NCBI GenBank assembly: GCA_025059945.1
Contig: JANXDC010000005.1
Coordinates: 62,001 to 126,000, forward strand
Reading direction: 5' to 3'
Length of the DNA: 64,000 bases
DNA from: Bacteroidota bacterium
Lineage (GTDB): Bacteria; Bacteroidota; Rhodothermia; JANXDC01
A program made the translations under genes and the position numbers. Shown one piece after another: positions 1-8,465 of the stretch (positions within the stretch are counted from its first letter, which is position 1; each line of letters opens with the position of its first letter). The notes beneath the pieces are model-generated. The model had not been told where the DNA came from. It worked only from the letters and a program-made list of their open reading frames with translations, and did no database searches.

Positions 1-93
1 GTTGCGATCCAGAATGCGCCAGCCCTTGCGCTCCAAGTATGCCGCCGCAAGCGCTTCGCCCTGGCGGCCCAGCTCCCGGGGATTGCGCCTCAT
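1..93 (-). CDS. yraN: YraN/UPF0102 family protein, 3' end cut by window
   Basis: Only the first 31 codons are inside the window, on the minus strand. They read MRRNPRELGRQGEALAAAYL and continue with ERKGWRILDRN, which matches the start of the YraN/UPF0102 family (predicted restriction-endonuclease-like nuclease fold). The family usually has about 120 residues, so about three quarters lies outside. The ATG at 93-91 overlaps the TGA of the upstream Nfu-like gene in an ATGA junction, which fixes the start and suggests translational coupling. The cellular role of the family is not well established. Confidence 0.8.
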   Translation of the reverse strand, partial: MRRNPRELGRQGEALAAAYLERKGWRILDRN

Positions 94-365
94 GGGCCCT
101 CAAAATACCGCTCCAGGATCTCCCGAAGAGCGGGCAGAAGACGGTCCCAGTCCTCCTGAGGCATCTTCGTCACCGTCAGAAATTGAGGCATAATGAAGAC
201 GCTATAGATGCCCCCCAGAGCGAAGATGGGCTCCGCTAGGGGATGGCCAGCCGCCTTCTCCGGTGAAGTGAAGGACAAGCTGCCGGATTCCAGAAACGGC
301 CTATCGGCCGTAATTTTGACGCTGTTAGGATTCGGCGTTGGGGAGAACAGTAGCTGCACCGCCAT
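90..365 (-). CDS. Nfu N-terminal-domain protein (Fe-S scaffold related)
   Basis: This 91-residue protein carries the Nfu/NifU N-terminal domain signature: SPTPNPNSVKI near the N-terminus, then the typical short beta-strand and helix pattern to IYSVFIMPQFLTVTK. It lacks the C-terminal CxxC NifU domain, so it is a stand-alone N domain, which in full-length proteins supports Fe-S cluster delivery to clients. I chose the ATG at 365 because the family motif begins a few residues later; an in-frame TTG at 395 would add ten unrelated residues. It is cotranscribed with yraN through an ATGA overlap. A Bacteroidota-type promoter lies about 60 bases upstream. Confidence 0.8.
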   Translation of the reverse strand: MAVQLLFSPTPNPNSVKITADRPFLESGSLSFTSPEKAAGHPLAEPIFALGGIYSVFIMPQFLTVTKMPQEDWDRLLPALREILERYFEGP

Positions 366-426
366 GACGCACTCATCAGGGTCCTCGGGAAGCAATAACA
401 GTACCAGACTATTAAGTGGACCCGGC

Positions 427-457
427 GAAAGGTAGAATGCTTCCAGAACGGGCGCAA
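427..457 (-). promoter_or_regulatory. Promoter of the nfu-like/yraN pair
   Basis: On the minus strand a TTG (457-455) is followed after 20 bases by TACCTTTC (434-427), close to the Bacteroidota consensus TTG-N19-21-TAnnTTTG. It points toward the Nfu-like start at 365, leaving a leader of about 55 bases. Assigned by pattern only. Confidence 0.5.
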
Positions 458-484
458 GCGCATCCTGAATGTTCTATATAGCGA

Positions 485-1207
485 ATGGAGCGATTCTTCT
501 GTCCGGCATCTAACATCAGCCCCCCGGTGTTGCGGTTTCCCCCGGAAGAGACCCAGCATCTGATGCGGGTGCTTCGGCATCGGGTGGGGGATCTGGTTGA
601 GGTCACCGACGGACAAGGAGCCGTCCACACGGTGCGCCTGCGCCGCCTCTTGGGCCCGGAGGCCGAGGGGGAAATCCTCGAGACCCGGCGCGATTTAGGA
701 GAGCCCCCCTACGAGTTGAGTTTAGCCGTGGGGGTGCTTAAACAAGAGGAACGTTTTGCCTGGCTGGTGGAAAAGGCCACCGAACTGGGGGTGCGGCGCA
801 TCGTGCCGCTGCGCACACGACGCAGCGAACGCCAACAGATACGCCCGGAGAGGCTAAAACGCGTGGCCATAGCAGCCCTCAAACAGAGCGGCCGCAGCCG
901 CCTGCCTGAGCTTTGGCCCCTCACCCCTTTTGAGCGGTGGCTGGAGCGGGACCGATCGCGCTGGCGCTACATAGCCCACGGCCCCGGCTTCGAATTCCCG
1001 TCATTGGGGCAACTGCTACCCCTTCCGCTTCCTCAAGGAGCCACCTTGAGCGTGCTGATCGGGCCCGAAGGGGGGTTCACTCCAGAGGAGTTCAATCAAG
1101 CCTGCGCCCATCGGGTGACCCCCTGTGGCCTGGGACCACGCCGGCTGCGCACAGAAACCGCCGCCCTTGTGGTGGCTTCGCTCCTGCTCGGGGCCAGTCG
1201 CGACTAA
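485..1207 (+). CDS. rsmE: 16S rRNA (uracil-1498-N3)-methyltransferase RsmE
   Basis: A 240-residue SPOUT-class methyltransferase that methylates U1498 of 16S rRNA in the 30S subunit using S-adenosylmethionine. The N-terminal PUA-like part contains HLMRVLRHRVGD. The C-terminal SPOUT trefoil-knot motifs are clear: EKATELGV near residue 100, IGPEGGFTPEE near 191-201 and LGPRRLRTETAA near 216-227. Length and motif order match the family. The start ATG at 485 gives the normal N-terminus MERFFCP. It is divergent from the nfu-like gene and its 3' end touches a small antisense frame at 1204-1344. Confidence 0.95.
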   Translation: MERFFCPASNISPPVLRFPPEETQHLMRVLRHRVGDLVEVTDGQGAVHTVRLRRLLGPEAEGEILETRRDLGEPPYELSLAVGVLKQEERFAWLVEKATELGVRRIVPLRTRRSERQQIRPERLKRVAIAALKQSGRSRLPELWPLTPFERWLERDRSRWRYIAHGPGFEFPSLGQLLPLPLPQGATLSVLIGPEGGFTPEEFNQACAHRVTPCGLGPRRLRTETAALVVASLLLGASRD

Positions 1208-1344
1208 ACCCGTCCATCTGGCGGCGGAGGCGACGGGGGTTCTGGATCCCCGCCGCCAGAGCTCCCTCCCCCAGAGCCTCCTTTGCCCTTTCCTCCCCCG
1301 GATGCCTCATCTTCGTCATCAAAACGTTCCCAAAGCAGCTCCAT
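1204..1344 (-). CDS. Possible small acidic, Gly/Ser/Pro-rich protein (46 aa)
   Basis: This short minus-strand frame sits in the interval between rsmE and the CHAT gene. It starts MELLWERFDDEDEA and continues as a Gly/Ser-rich stretch ending in a Pro-rich tail, stopping at TAG 1206-1204. The sequence preceding the ATG is purine-rich (GGCAGGGGA), which could act as a ribosome binding site. The composition looks like a disordered linker or tail rather than random translation. I recognise no family. It could be a real small gene or a chance frame in GC-rich sequence; nothing here decides between them. Confidence 0.3.
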   Translation of the reverse strand: MELLWERFDDEDEASGGGKGKGGSGGGSSGGGDPEPPSPPPPDGRV

Positions 1345-1429
1345 GGGTCCCCTGCCTCCATTTCGGTTTGGGCCATAAGCCCCCTATATTAGCTTGGGGT
1401 GTGTCTTTACAAAGACGCCTAACGTCAGC

Positions 1430-4078
1430 ATGACGCAACAGGTCCGCAAGGGGCTTCCAGCAGCGGTGGGGCTATTGTTGTGCCTCTCTGGGCCCATGCA
1501 GGCACAGGTCTCCCCAGACATCCTCCAGGAGCTGCCTGAGGAGCTTAGGGCTGAATACGTAGCCATCCGCCAAACGCTGCAAGAAAGACCCTATGAGGCC
1601 CTGGTGCGCAGTCAGCGCTTTCTGCGCCGCGCTCAGCTTCTAGACCATTCCATGGCGCAGGTGCACGGCCATTCCGTACAAACGCAGGCCTACATAGCCA
1701 TGGGGCTTTGGGAGCCTGCTTGGGAAGCCGGTCAGCGGGCGCTGGCGCTTTACTTAACTCAAAAACGCAAGCGGCCCCGCCTGCTTTACAGCCTGCATTA
1801 TCGGCTCGGGTACGTGCTGCAGCAGCTGGAGCGCTATGGGGACGCGCTAGAACAGTATCTAGCGGCCGCGCAGCAGGCTGCGCAACTCAGGCCTCCCGAT
1901 CCGAACGAGCTCGTGCGCAGCCAGAACGCCGTCGCCAGCGTGTATCTAGTCCTCTCCGACACGGCCCGCGCGATGCGGTGGCTAAGCCGGGCAGAACAGG
2001 TGTTGCGCGCCGCTTCGGTCGCTTCTGAACATCGATCACTGTGGTCCTCGCTACGGGCCTTCGCCTTGTATCGCGCCGGCCGCATCCGCGAAGGGATCGT
2101 CCTGCAAGAGCAGGCGCTTAAGGAGGCGATACAAGCCCAAGAATGGGGGCGGGCCGTTGTGCGCTATGAGCTCTTGGGGTGGCTCTGGATGGAGGCCGGA
2201 TTCCCGGAGCGCGCCGGAGCGGCGCTGCAGGCCGGGCTGCGGCTCACCAAACTCCACACGCTGCCGGAAGGTACGGTCCGCCTTTATACGCGCCTGAGCG
2301 ACCTCGCCCTCAATCGGGGCCGGGCAGAGGAAGCCGTCTCCTACGCCCTTAGAGCCTTAGATTGGGCGCATCGCTTTGGAGTGCGGGGCTCTACGTTGTG
2401 GACCCTCAGCCTGCTAGGCGAGGCCTATCGGCGCTCCGGGCGTTTGCAAGAGGCCGAGTTCGCGCTGCGCGCGGCCTGTAGGCTAGCGGAACAGCGCCGG
2501 CACTCGATCGCCGGCACGCCCTGGGCTCCCGGGGCGTTCGCCCAGTGGCAAGAGCCCTATCGGGGGCTGGTCCGCGTGCTGCTCGCTCAGGGCCGACTCG
2601 AAGAGGCCCTGCTGGTCTTGGAGCAAACGCGCGGGCGATACGCAGAGGACCTGATGGGACGACGCCGGCTCCTGGCTCGGCTTTCCCCTGAAGAGGCTCG
2701 CGACCTCGAACGGGTGCAGGACCACTTGAGCGACCTCTACGCCCGTCGGGCCCTCCTGCCCCCTGGGCCGGAACGAGACCGCGTAGAGGAGGCGATCAGC
2801 CAAGCCGAATTGCTTTGGACGCGCTACCAGCGGCGCGGATCCCTCGGAGTTGCGCTTTCTCGGGAGAAACTGCGGGCGATCGGTCGCCTGCTGGAGGAGC
2901 AAAACCGACTCGGGCTAGTCTACTTTATCGAACCCGACAGCGCGTGGGTCTTTTTGCTACAAGGGACCTCGGTTTCGGTCCGCAGCCTGCCGACCAACAG
3001 AAGCCGGCTGGCTTCGGCCTTGAGCGGGTTGCCGTGGCTACGGGGAGCTACGAGTTTCCATAGCGCCCCCCTAGCCGCGGACACGCTCTGGGCGTTATAT
3101 CGCGTTCTATTGGAGCCGCTGGAGCGGGAGCTCAGCCGTGTCGCGCGCTTGCTCTTGGTGCCCGATGAACCCCTGTACGGGCTCCCATTTGAGATGCTCC
3201 TGTATCGCCCTCCTTCGGATCGGCATGCCCTAGAGGACGCCAAGTGGGCCCTTAAGCGCTGGGCCATTACCTACAGCCCGGCGCTGCGGCTGTTGGCCTC
3301 CTACCAGCCCGATACCCTCCTGAAACCTTCTGTAGTGGCCTTCGGGTATCCGGATCGGCTTCCGGCGCGCTTCGCTTCGGCCGGACTTCCGGCGTTGCCG
3401 GAGGCCCGACGCGAGGTTGTGCTGCTGAAACAGCTCTTCGAACGGGCGGATGTGCTCACAGCCGCCGAGGCCACCGAGGAGGCCTTTTGGCGAATCGCGA
3501 CGAACGCTTCTTTGCTGCACATCGCCACCCACGCCGTGGTGGATCCCGCCGACCCGTCGGGTTCGGCGATTTTGCTAAGCCCTACGGCGGAACACGACGG
3601 ACTTGTGCAGCTGCATGAAATCCTGGCCCGTCCGCTGCGCGCGGAGCTCGTGGTGCTCAGCGCCTGCAACACAGCCCGCGGCCCGGGTTACGTGGGCGAG
3701 GGGTTGCTGTCCTTGGCTTACGGCTTCTTCGCCTCCGGCGCCCGCAGCCTGATCGGGAGCCTGTGGCCGGTCGATGACGCCATAACGGCCTGGATCGTGG
3801 GGCGCTTTTATATGCATCTGCGTTCCGGGCAGGGGCGCGATGAGGCGCTGCGTCTGGCCCGCCTGGACTATCTAGCCCAAGCACCCGGGATCGCCCGGCA
3901 TCCGTTCTTCTGGGCGTCGTTTGTGCTCTACGGGCACCCTGAGCCGGTCGCCCTCCCCCCTCCGCGCAGGACCCGGTCTGGGCTCACGTTGGCCCTCGCC
4001 GCCGCGCTCCTGCTGAGCGCGATGGGATTATGGCTATGGCGGAGGCGTGTTTTGCAACGGCCCGCGCCAGGGCGCTAA
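1430..4078 (+). CDS. Secreted, membrane-anchored TPR-CHAT protein
   Basis: An 882-residue protein with three parts. Residues 1-26 form a signal peptide (hydrophobic core AAVGLLLCLSG, cleavage after QAQ). Residues about 40-480 are helical repeats of TPR type. Residues about 560-840 form a CHAT (caspase HetF-associated with TPRs) domain. The catalytic pair is intact: His in LHIATHAVVDP near residue 700 and Cys in VVLSACNTARG near 745. A C-terminal membrane helix (about 851-872) ends in a WRRR basic tail, which predicts that the TPR and CHAT parts face the periplasm. I chose the ATG at 1430, not the TTG at 1394, because it places the signal peptide at the N-terminus. The substrate is unknown; the family includes proteases and regulators. 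Confidence 0.85.
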   Translation: MTQQVRKGLPAAVGLLLCLSGPMQAQVSPDILQELPEELRAEYVAIRQTLQERPYEALVRSQRFLRRAQLLDHSMAQVHGHSVQTQAYIAMGLWEPAWEAGQRALALYLTQKRKRPRLLYSLHYRLGYVLQQLERYGDALEQYLAAAQQAAQLRPPDPNELVRSQNAVASVYLVLSDTARAMRWLSRAEQVLRAASVASEHRSLWSSLRAFALYRAGRIREGIVLQEQALKEAIQAQEWGRAVVRYELLGWLWMEAGFPERAGAALQAGLRLTKLHTLPEGTVRLYTRLSDLALNRGRAEEAVSYALRALDWAHRFGVRGSTLWTLSLLGEAYRRSGRLQEAEFALRAACRLAEQRRHSIAGTPWAPGAFAQWQEPYRGLVRVLLAQGRLEEALLVLEQTRGRYAEDLMGRRRLLARLSPEEARDLERVQDHLSDLYARRALLPPGPERDRVEEAISQAELLWTRYQRRGSLGVALSREKLRAIGRLLEEQNRLGLVYFIEPDSAWVFLLQGTSVSVRSLPTNRSRLASALSGLPWLRGATSFHSAPLAADTLWALYRVLLEPLERELSRVARLLLVPDEPLYGLPFEMLLYRPPSDRHALEDAKWALKRWAITYSPALRLLASYQPDTLLKPSVVAFGYPDRLPARFASAGLPALPEARREVVLLKQLFERADVLTAAEATEEAFWRIATNASLLHIATHAVVDPADPSGSAILLSPTAEHDGLVQLHEILARPLRAELVVLSACNTARGPGYVGEGLLSLAYGFFASGARSLIGSLWPVDDAITAWIVGRFYMHLRSGQGRDEALRLARLDYLAQAPGIARHPFFWASFVLYGHPEPVALPPPRRTRSGLTLALAAALLLSAMGLWLWRRRVLQRPAPGR

Positions 4079-4096
4079 CTTGGCCCTGCTTGCGCG

Positions 4097-4894
4097 ATGC
4101 GCCACCCCACACGGCATCAAACGATCTTCTCTAGCCCGATTCGCTACAGCGTCCATGGCGAGGGCCGGCCGGTGTTCTTACTACATGGTTGGGGGGCCAA
4201 CGCCCAGGCCATGGCCCCTCTGGTGACGTCTCTGGCCCCTCAACATCGGGTGTACGCCATCGATCTACCCGGTTTTGGCTATAGTCCTCCGCCACCGGAG
4301 GCCTGGACCGTACAGCGTTATGCAGAAGCCATAGCGGAGCTAGCACGGCGCGAAGGCATTGCAGAAGGACTTGCGGCGATCGGGCACTCTTTTGGCGGCC
4401 GCATCGCACTTCGCTGGGCGGCCGATCCACAGCTTAGGGGCCCCCTGGAGCGGCTGGTGCTGCTCAGCGCGGCGGGTCTTCGTCCCCGGCGCACCTGGCG
4501 CTACTATGCGCGGCACACCGCAGCCGAGGCGCTTAAAGCTCCGCTCCGGATGTTGCCTGAGCTGTGGCGCGACAGGGCCCTAGACCGCCTGCGCCGAAGC
4601 GCGCTCTGGCGTATGCTGGGCTCGCGCGACTATCGACAGGCCCACGGGGTCATGCGCGAAGTCCTGGTACGCACGGTAACGGATCACCTAGACGGCCTGT
4701 TGCCGCAAATCCGCCTTCCCACCCTCATCTTGTGGGGGGAACAGGACCGGGTTACACCCTTAGATCAGGCGTATCGGCTCCGGGAGGGCATCCCGGGGGC
4801 GCTTCTGCACGTAATACCCCAGGCGGGCCATCATCTGCTGCAGGATGCGCCCAAAACTGTATGCCACCTTGTGCGGGAGTTCTTGCACAGCTAG
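4097..4894 (+). CDS. Alpha/beta hydrolase
   Basis: A 265-residue cytoplasmic alpha/beta-hydrolase-fold protein. The oxyanion region reads LLHGWGANAQAM near residue 30, the nucleophile elbow is AAIGHSFGGR near 95-104 with Ser about 98, the acid is the Asp of LWGEQDRVTPL near 216, and the His is in AGHHLLQD near 243, so the triad is complete. The specific substrate cannot be read from sequence. It ends five bases before the membrane-fused Mur ligase, with no terminator between, so the two are probably one operon. This suggests a role in cell-envelope metabolism, which is inference only. Confidence 0.85.
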   Translation: MRHPTRHQTIFSSPIRYSVHGEGRPVFLLHGWGANAQAMAPLVTSLAPQHRVYAIDLPGFGYSPPPPEAWTVQRYAEAIAELARREGIAEGLAAIGHSFGGRIALRWAADPQLRGPLERLVLLSAAGLRPRRTWRYYARHTAAEALKAPLRMLPELWRDRALDRLRRSALWRMLGSRDYRQAHGVMREVLVRTVTDHLDGLLPQIRLPTLILWGEQDRVTPLDQAYRLREGIPGALLHVIPQAGHHLLQDAPKTVCHLVREFLHS

Positions 4895-4899
4895 TGGAC

Positions 4900-6522
4900 A
4901 TGGGGCTGCTGGACTGGATTGGGCTTGGGCTTACGTTGGTAGCGGCCGGGTACTACGGCTGGATCCGGCTTCGGTTTTTCCTGCACGTGCTCCAACTTGA
5001 GGGCTATTCCTTCGGCTTTTACCGCAAATGGCTGGCCGAGCATCGGACCCAAGTGCTCACGCCGACGGATCTGGGCATGGCCCTGCTGGCGCTGGGATCT
5101 TGGTGGACCCCGCGACCGGAGGTCGCCCTGCTGGTCGGGGCTGGCTTATCCGCGTACTGGATCAGCCGGGCTCCCCTGTATCGGCGATCCCGACAAAAAA
5201 AGCCGCTCGTTTACACTTGGCGCCTCAGGCGGCTTCTTTCTGTGAGCGCGCTGCTTCTGCTTTTGACTTCAGCGCTTGTGCCACTCGGGCAGGCCCTCCT
5301 AGGGCTTGCGCCGTACTGGGGGGCCTGGTTGCCCGGGTTGCACGGAGCGCTTTTGGCTATTCCGGCCCTGGTTTACGGGGCGGCGTGGCTGCTTAAACCC
5401 CTAGAACACCGCATCCAGGAGGGCTTCAAACGCCGGGCGCGCGCCAAGCTCGCCGACGCAGCTGAGCTGCTCGTTATCGGCATTACGGGTAGCTACGGCA
5501 AAACGAGCACGAAGTTTATCCTGGCCGAACTCCTAAAGAGCCGCTTTCACGTGCTGGCCACGCCCGGCAGCTATAATACCCCGATGGGGATATGCAAGGT
5601 GATCAACGAACAGCTCAGTCCCCATCATCAGGTGCTCATCCTCGAGATGGGGGCTCGATATCCAGGCAATATCCGGGAGCTGTGCGCCATCGCCCGTCCG
5701 CGCATTGGGGTGCTAACGGCCCTCGGCGTGGCCCACTTGGAGACGTTTGGCTCCGTGGAGGCGATCCGGCGCACCAAGTACGAGCTTATCGAGGCTTTGC
5801 CCGAGGGGGGCATGGCGGTCTTCAACGTAGATTACCCCGCCTTGGCCGAGGACGCGGCGCGCACGCGCCACGTTGTGGTGCGCACGGTGAGCTCGACACG
5901 GCCGGAGGCCGACTACGTGGCCCGAGAGATTCGTTATGGGCCCTGGGGCACGGAGTTCGAGCTTCTGGAGAGCGCCACGGGCGTCGCGCACACCTTGCGC
6001 ACGCGCCTGCTGGGCCGCCATAATGTGACGAACATCCTGCTGGCTGTAGCCGTGGCCCGACATCTGGGCGTCGAGATGGAGGCGATCCGGCGCGCGGTGG
6101 CGCGCCTGGAGCCCGTTCCGCATCGGCTGCAGTTGATCGAGCGGGATGGCGTCTACATCATCGACGACGCTTTCAACTCCAACCCCGTTGGGGCGCGTAA
6201 CGCGCTGGAGATCCTGGGGCAGTTCCGCACCGGAAGGCGCTTCGTCGTCACCCCGGGCATGGTGGAGCTCGGCCCCGAGGAGGCGAGCTTTAACCGCGAG
6301 CTGGGCCGGATCATCGCGCAGAACGCCGACGAGGTGCTGCTTATCGGATCCAAGCGCGCCCAGCCCATTCGGGAGGGGCTAGAGGAGGCGGGTTTTCCTA
6401 AGAAACGCGTGCGGGTTTTCCGGAACCTCTTTGAGGCCAACGAACACCTACGCCAGCGGCTGCGGCCGGGCGATGTGGTGCTGTACGAAAACGATCTGCC
6501 TGACATCCATGAGGAGCCCTGA
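4900..6522 (+). CDS. Mur ligase (MurF-like) with N-terminal membrane domain
   Basis: A 540-residue protein. Residues 1-180 hold about four to five hydrophobic segments (such as LLDWIGLGLTLVAAGYYGWI, then LSVSALLLLLTSALVPLG) instead of the soluble N-terminal domain of canonical MurF. From residue about 190 it is a MurF-type ATP-dependent ligase: P-loop GITGSYGKTSTK, YNTPMGICKVIN, LEMGARYPGNI, LTALGVAHLETFGS, and DDAFNSNPVGA near residue 425. All ATP-binding motifs are intact, so it should form an amide bond. Whether the acceptor is UDP-MurNAc-tripeptide, a lipid-linked form or another amino-acyl substrate is not clear. Longer upstream in-frame sequence overlaps the hydrolase gene and was rejected as start; the ATG at 4900 opens the first membrane helix. 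Confidence 0.8.
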   Translation: MGLLDWIGLGLTLVAAGYYGWIRLRFFLHVLQLEGYSFGFYRKWLAEHRTQVLTPTDLGMALLALGSWWTPRPEVALLVGAGLSAYWISRAPLYRRSRQKKPLVYTWRLRRLLSVSALLLLLTSALVPLGQALLGLAPYWGAWLPGLHGALLAIPALVYGAAWLLKPLEHRIQEGFKRRARAKLADAAELLVIGITGSYGKTSTKFILAELLKSRFHVLATPGSYNTPMGICKVINEQLSPHHQVLILEMGARYPGNIRELCAIARPRIGVLTALGVAHLETFGSVEAIRRTKYELIEALPEGGMAVFNVDYPALAEDAARTRHVVVRTVSSTRPEADYVAREIRYGPWGTEFELLESATGVAHTLRTRLLGRHNVTNILLAVAVARHLGVEMEAIRRAVARLEPVPHRLQLIERDGVYIIDDAFNSNPVGARNALEILGQFRTGRRFVVTPGMVELGPEEASFNRELGRIIAQNADEVLLIGSKRAQPIREGLEEAGFPKKRVRVFRNLFEANEHLRQRLRPGDVVLYENDLPDIHEEP

Positions 6523-6529
6523 AGCAGGC

Positions 6530-6560
6530 TTGCGTTTGCCGGTTCCGGATGCGAATTTTG
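6530..6560 (+). promoter_or_regulatory. Promoter of tRNA-Pro
   Basis: TTG at 6530-6532 is followed after 20 bases by GAATTTTG (6553-6560), one mismatch from TAnnTTTG. The tRNA begins ten bases later, a fitting distance for transcription start. Confidence 0.5.
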
Positions 6561-6569
6561 TCTTCCGCT

Positions 6570-6643
<74 letters not shown>

Positions 6644-6647
6644 CGCG

Positions 6648-6684
6648 AGCCCGCCTTGGCTTATCCAGGCGGGCTTTTTATTTT
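6648..6684 (+). terminator. Rho-independent terminator after tRNA-Pro
   Basis: AGCCCGCCT (6648-6656) pairs perfectly with AGGCGGGCT (6667-6675) around a ten-base loop, followed by TTTTTATTTT. It ends the tRNA transcript just before the DUF58 start at 6691. Confidence 0.85.
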
Positions 6685-6690
6685 GGCTTC

Positions 6691-7575
6691 GTGCAAGCCT
6701 ATGAGCTCCGCGAACTTGTAGCCCAGGTGCGCCGCCTAGAGGTGCGCACGCGGGGGCTTGTCAACCAACTCTTTGCCGGTCAGTACCAAGCGGCCTTCAA
6801 GGGCCGGGGGCTTACCTTCACCGAAGTGCGTCCGTATCAGCCGGGCGATGAGGTGCGGGCGATCGATTGGAACGTATCGGCCCGCATGGGGGAAACCTAC
6901 GTCAAGGTCTTCGAAGAGGAGCGGGAGCAGACCCTGCTGATCTTGTTGGACGTGTCGGCCTCGCTGCGCTTCGGGTCACGCTCCCGTCTTAAGGCCGAGG
7001 CGGCCACGGAAATCGCGGCCCTTCTGACCTTGAGCGCGCTGCAGAGCCAGGATCGGACAGGGCTCGTGCTTTTCTCCGATCGCATCGAACGCTTTCTGCC
7101 GCCCCGTAAGGGGCGCGGACACGGCTTTCGGATCCTGCGGGAACTGGTGGCTTTTCGTCCCGAAGGCCGGGGCACGGACCTGGCGGGGGCCTTGGAGTTC
7201 GCCCGCCGCCTGCTGCGACGCCGCAGCATCGTGCTCGTGCTCTCCGATGGCTGGGCCTCCGAATACGGCAAACAGCTGCGCATGCTGCGCGCGCGACACG
7301 ATGTGGTCTTCATCCGCCTCTTTGATCCCCGCGAGGCGGAGCTAGAGCCCGTTGGCTGGGTACCGACTCAGGACCTAGAGACGGGTCGCCTGCGGTGGCT
7401 GGACACGCTTCGGGCCGATGTGCGCCGATCTTGGGCGCGCGTCTATGCGCAAGAGCGGATTCGATGGCAGGAGCGATGCCGGAGGGCCTCTGTAGACGCG
7501 ATCGAAATTGACGTAAGCCGTCCCTTTGTAAGGGATCTCGTCCTGTTTTTCCGGAATCGGAGCAGAAGGCCATGA
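6691..7575 (+). CDS. DUF58 domain protein (Bat cluster)
   Basis: A 294-residue cytoplasmic protein of the DUF58 family. The signature RPYQPGDEVRAIDWNVSAR lies near residues 46-64 and is followed by a von Willebrand A-like core with LLILLDVSASLRFG near 83-96. Related proteins are partners of MoxR AAA+ ATPases and BatA/BatD proteins in envelope stress tolerance or protein maturation. I chose GTG 6691, because earlier in-frame starts fall inside the tRNA and its terminator. The stop overlaps the next gene in an ATGA junction. No moxR gene is adjacent, which is unusual for the cluster. Confidence 0.85.
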   Translation: MQAYELRELVAQVRRLEVRTRGLVNQLFAGQYQAAFKGRGLTFTEVRPYQPGDEVRAIDWNVSARMGETYVKVFEEEREQTLLILLDVSASLRFGSRSRLKAEAATEIAALLTLSALQSQDRTGLVLFSDRIERFLPPRKGRGHGFRILRELVAFRPEGRGTDLAGALEFARRLLRRRSIVLVLSDGWASEYGKQLRMLRARHDVVFIRLFDPREAELEPVGWVPTQDLETGRLRWLDTLRADVRRSWARVYAQERIRWQERCRRASVDAIEIDVSRPFVRDLVLFFRNRSRRP

Positions 7576-8465
7576 TCTGCGCGGCGGCGCTAGCCGTTTT
7601 GCTGCTCGCCAGCCGGCAGGCAGAGCCCGTGGTGCGCTCCTATTGGAGCGCACCCCAACGAGCAGAGCTGGGAGATCGGGCCAGTTGGGTCCTCGTGGTG
7701 CAACATCCCGACTCCATGACGCTGGACTGGCTTGCGCCCCCAGAGGTCGATAGCCAGCTTGCGCAGGTGCTGGCCTTTGCGCGCTGGCCGGCCGAGCCAG
7801 TAGGGCCGGGATGGCGACGCGATAGCTTGCTCGTCGTCGTGCTCTTGCTGGCTGCGGACACCGTGGTGCAGCCTTCTTGGCGTTTGGCGCTTCGCGCCTC
7901 TTCCGGCTGGAGCGGATCGCTCACCGTGGCCGCGCCCCCCTTGCGGGTGCTCTCCGCCCTGCCAGATACGATGCGCGATCTGGCGGACCTAAAGAGCGCA
8001 TCCATGGCCGCCCCGGAGGCCCGATGGCCGGCCTACATCCTACTGGGCCTTGTGCTCCTATGGGCGCTTTTCGTCATCCACAAAGGGCGTGTTCAGCTGT
8101 ACTTTGGGGAGCCCGGGGTTTACCGCGCTCGTCTGCGGGCCCAAGAACGCCTGCGTCGGCTCCTTTGGACGGAGGGCTCCGATCCCGGGGCATTTATCGA
8201 GGAGTTGGTCGATACGCTGCGCGATCTGCTGGCCGAGGAGGCTGGGCTTCCGGCCCGGGAGCGCACCAGTTCCGAGCTGTTAGCTCTGGCCCGAGAACGC
8301 GGCTGGCCGGAATCGGCCCTAAGTCTGCTGCGCCAGCTCCTCGAGAAGGCCGACTTGGTCAAGTTCGCCCGATACCCAGCTTCAGCCGAACAGGCTCAGA
8401 GGGCTCGTGAAGCCGCCTTGGGTTTGCTGGGCATGTTGCTGGGCCCAGAAGCAAGACGCCGATGA
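7572..8465 (+). CDS. BatD-like membrane protein
   Basis: A 297-residue protein with a short N-terminal signal segment (ICAAALAVLLLAS), a periplasmic beta-rich stretch of about 130 residues, a membrane helix near residues 153-171 (YILLGLVLLWALFVI), and a cytoplasmic helical tail rich in Arg and Glu. The topology and the position between DUF58 and BatA fit the BatD or DUF4381-like component of Bat clusters. Sequence similarity alone is weak, so the call rests on topology and context. It overlaps both neighbours by four bases, so the three genes form one operon. Confidence 0.6.
   Translation: MICAAALAVLLLASRQAEPVVRSYWSAPQRAELGDRASWVLVVQHPDSMTLDWLAPPEVDSQLAQVLAFARWPAEPVGPGWRRDSLLVVVLLLAADTVVQPSWRLALRASSGWSGSLTVAAPPLRVLSALPDTMRDLADLKSASMAAPEARWPAYILLGLVLLWALFVIHKGRVQLYFGEPGVYRARLRAQERLRRLLWTEGSDPGAFIEELVDTLRDLLAEEAGLPARERTSSELLALARERGWPESALSLLRQLLEKADLVKFARYPASAEQAQRAREAALGLLGMLLGPEARRR

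Noticed and set aside
4564-4899. An in-frame upstream extension of the Mur ligase by about 110 residues.
   Set aside because: It lies inside the hydrolase gene and has no family similarity; the ATG at 4900 starts a membrane helix directly after the hydrolase stop.
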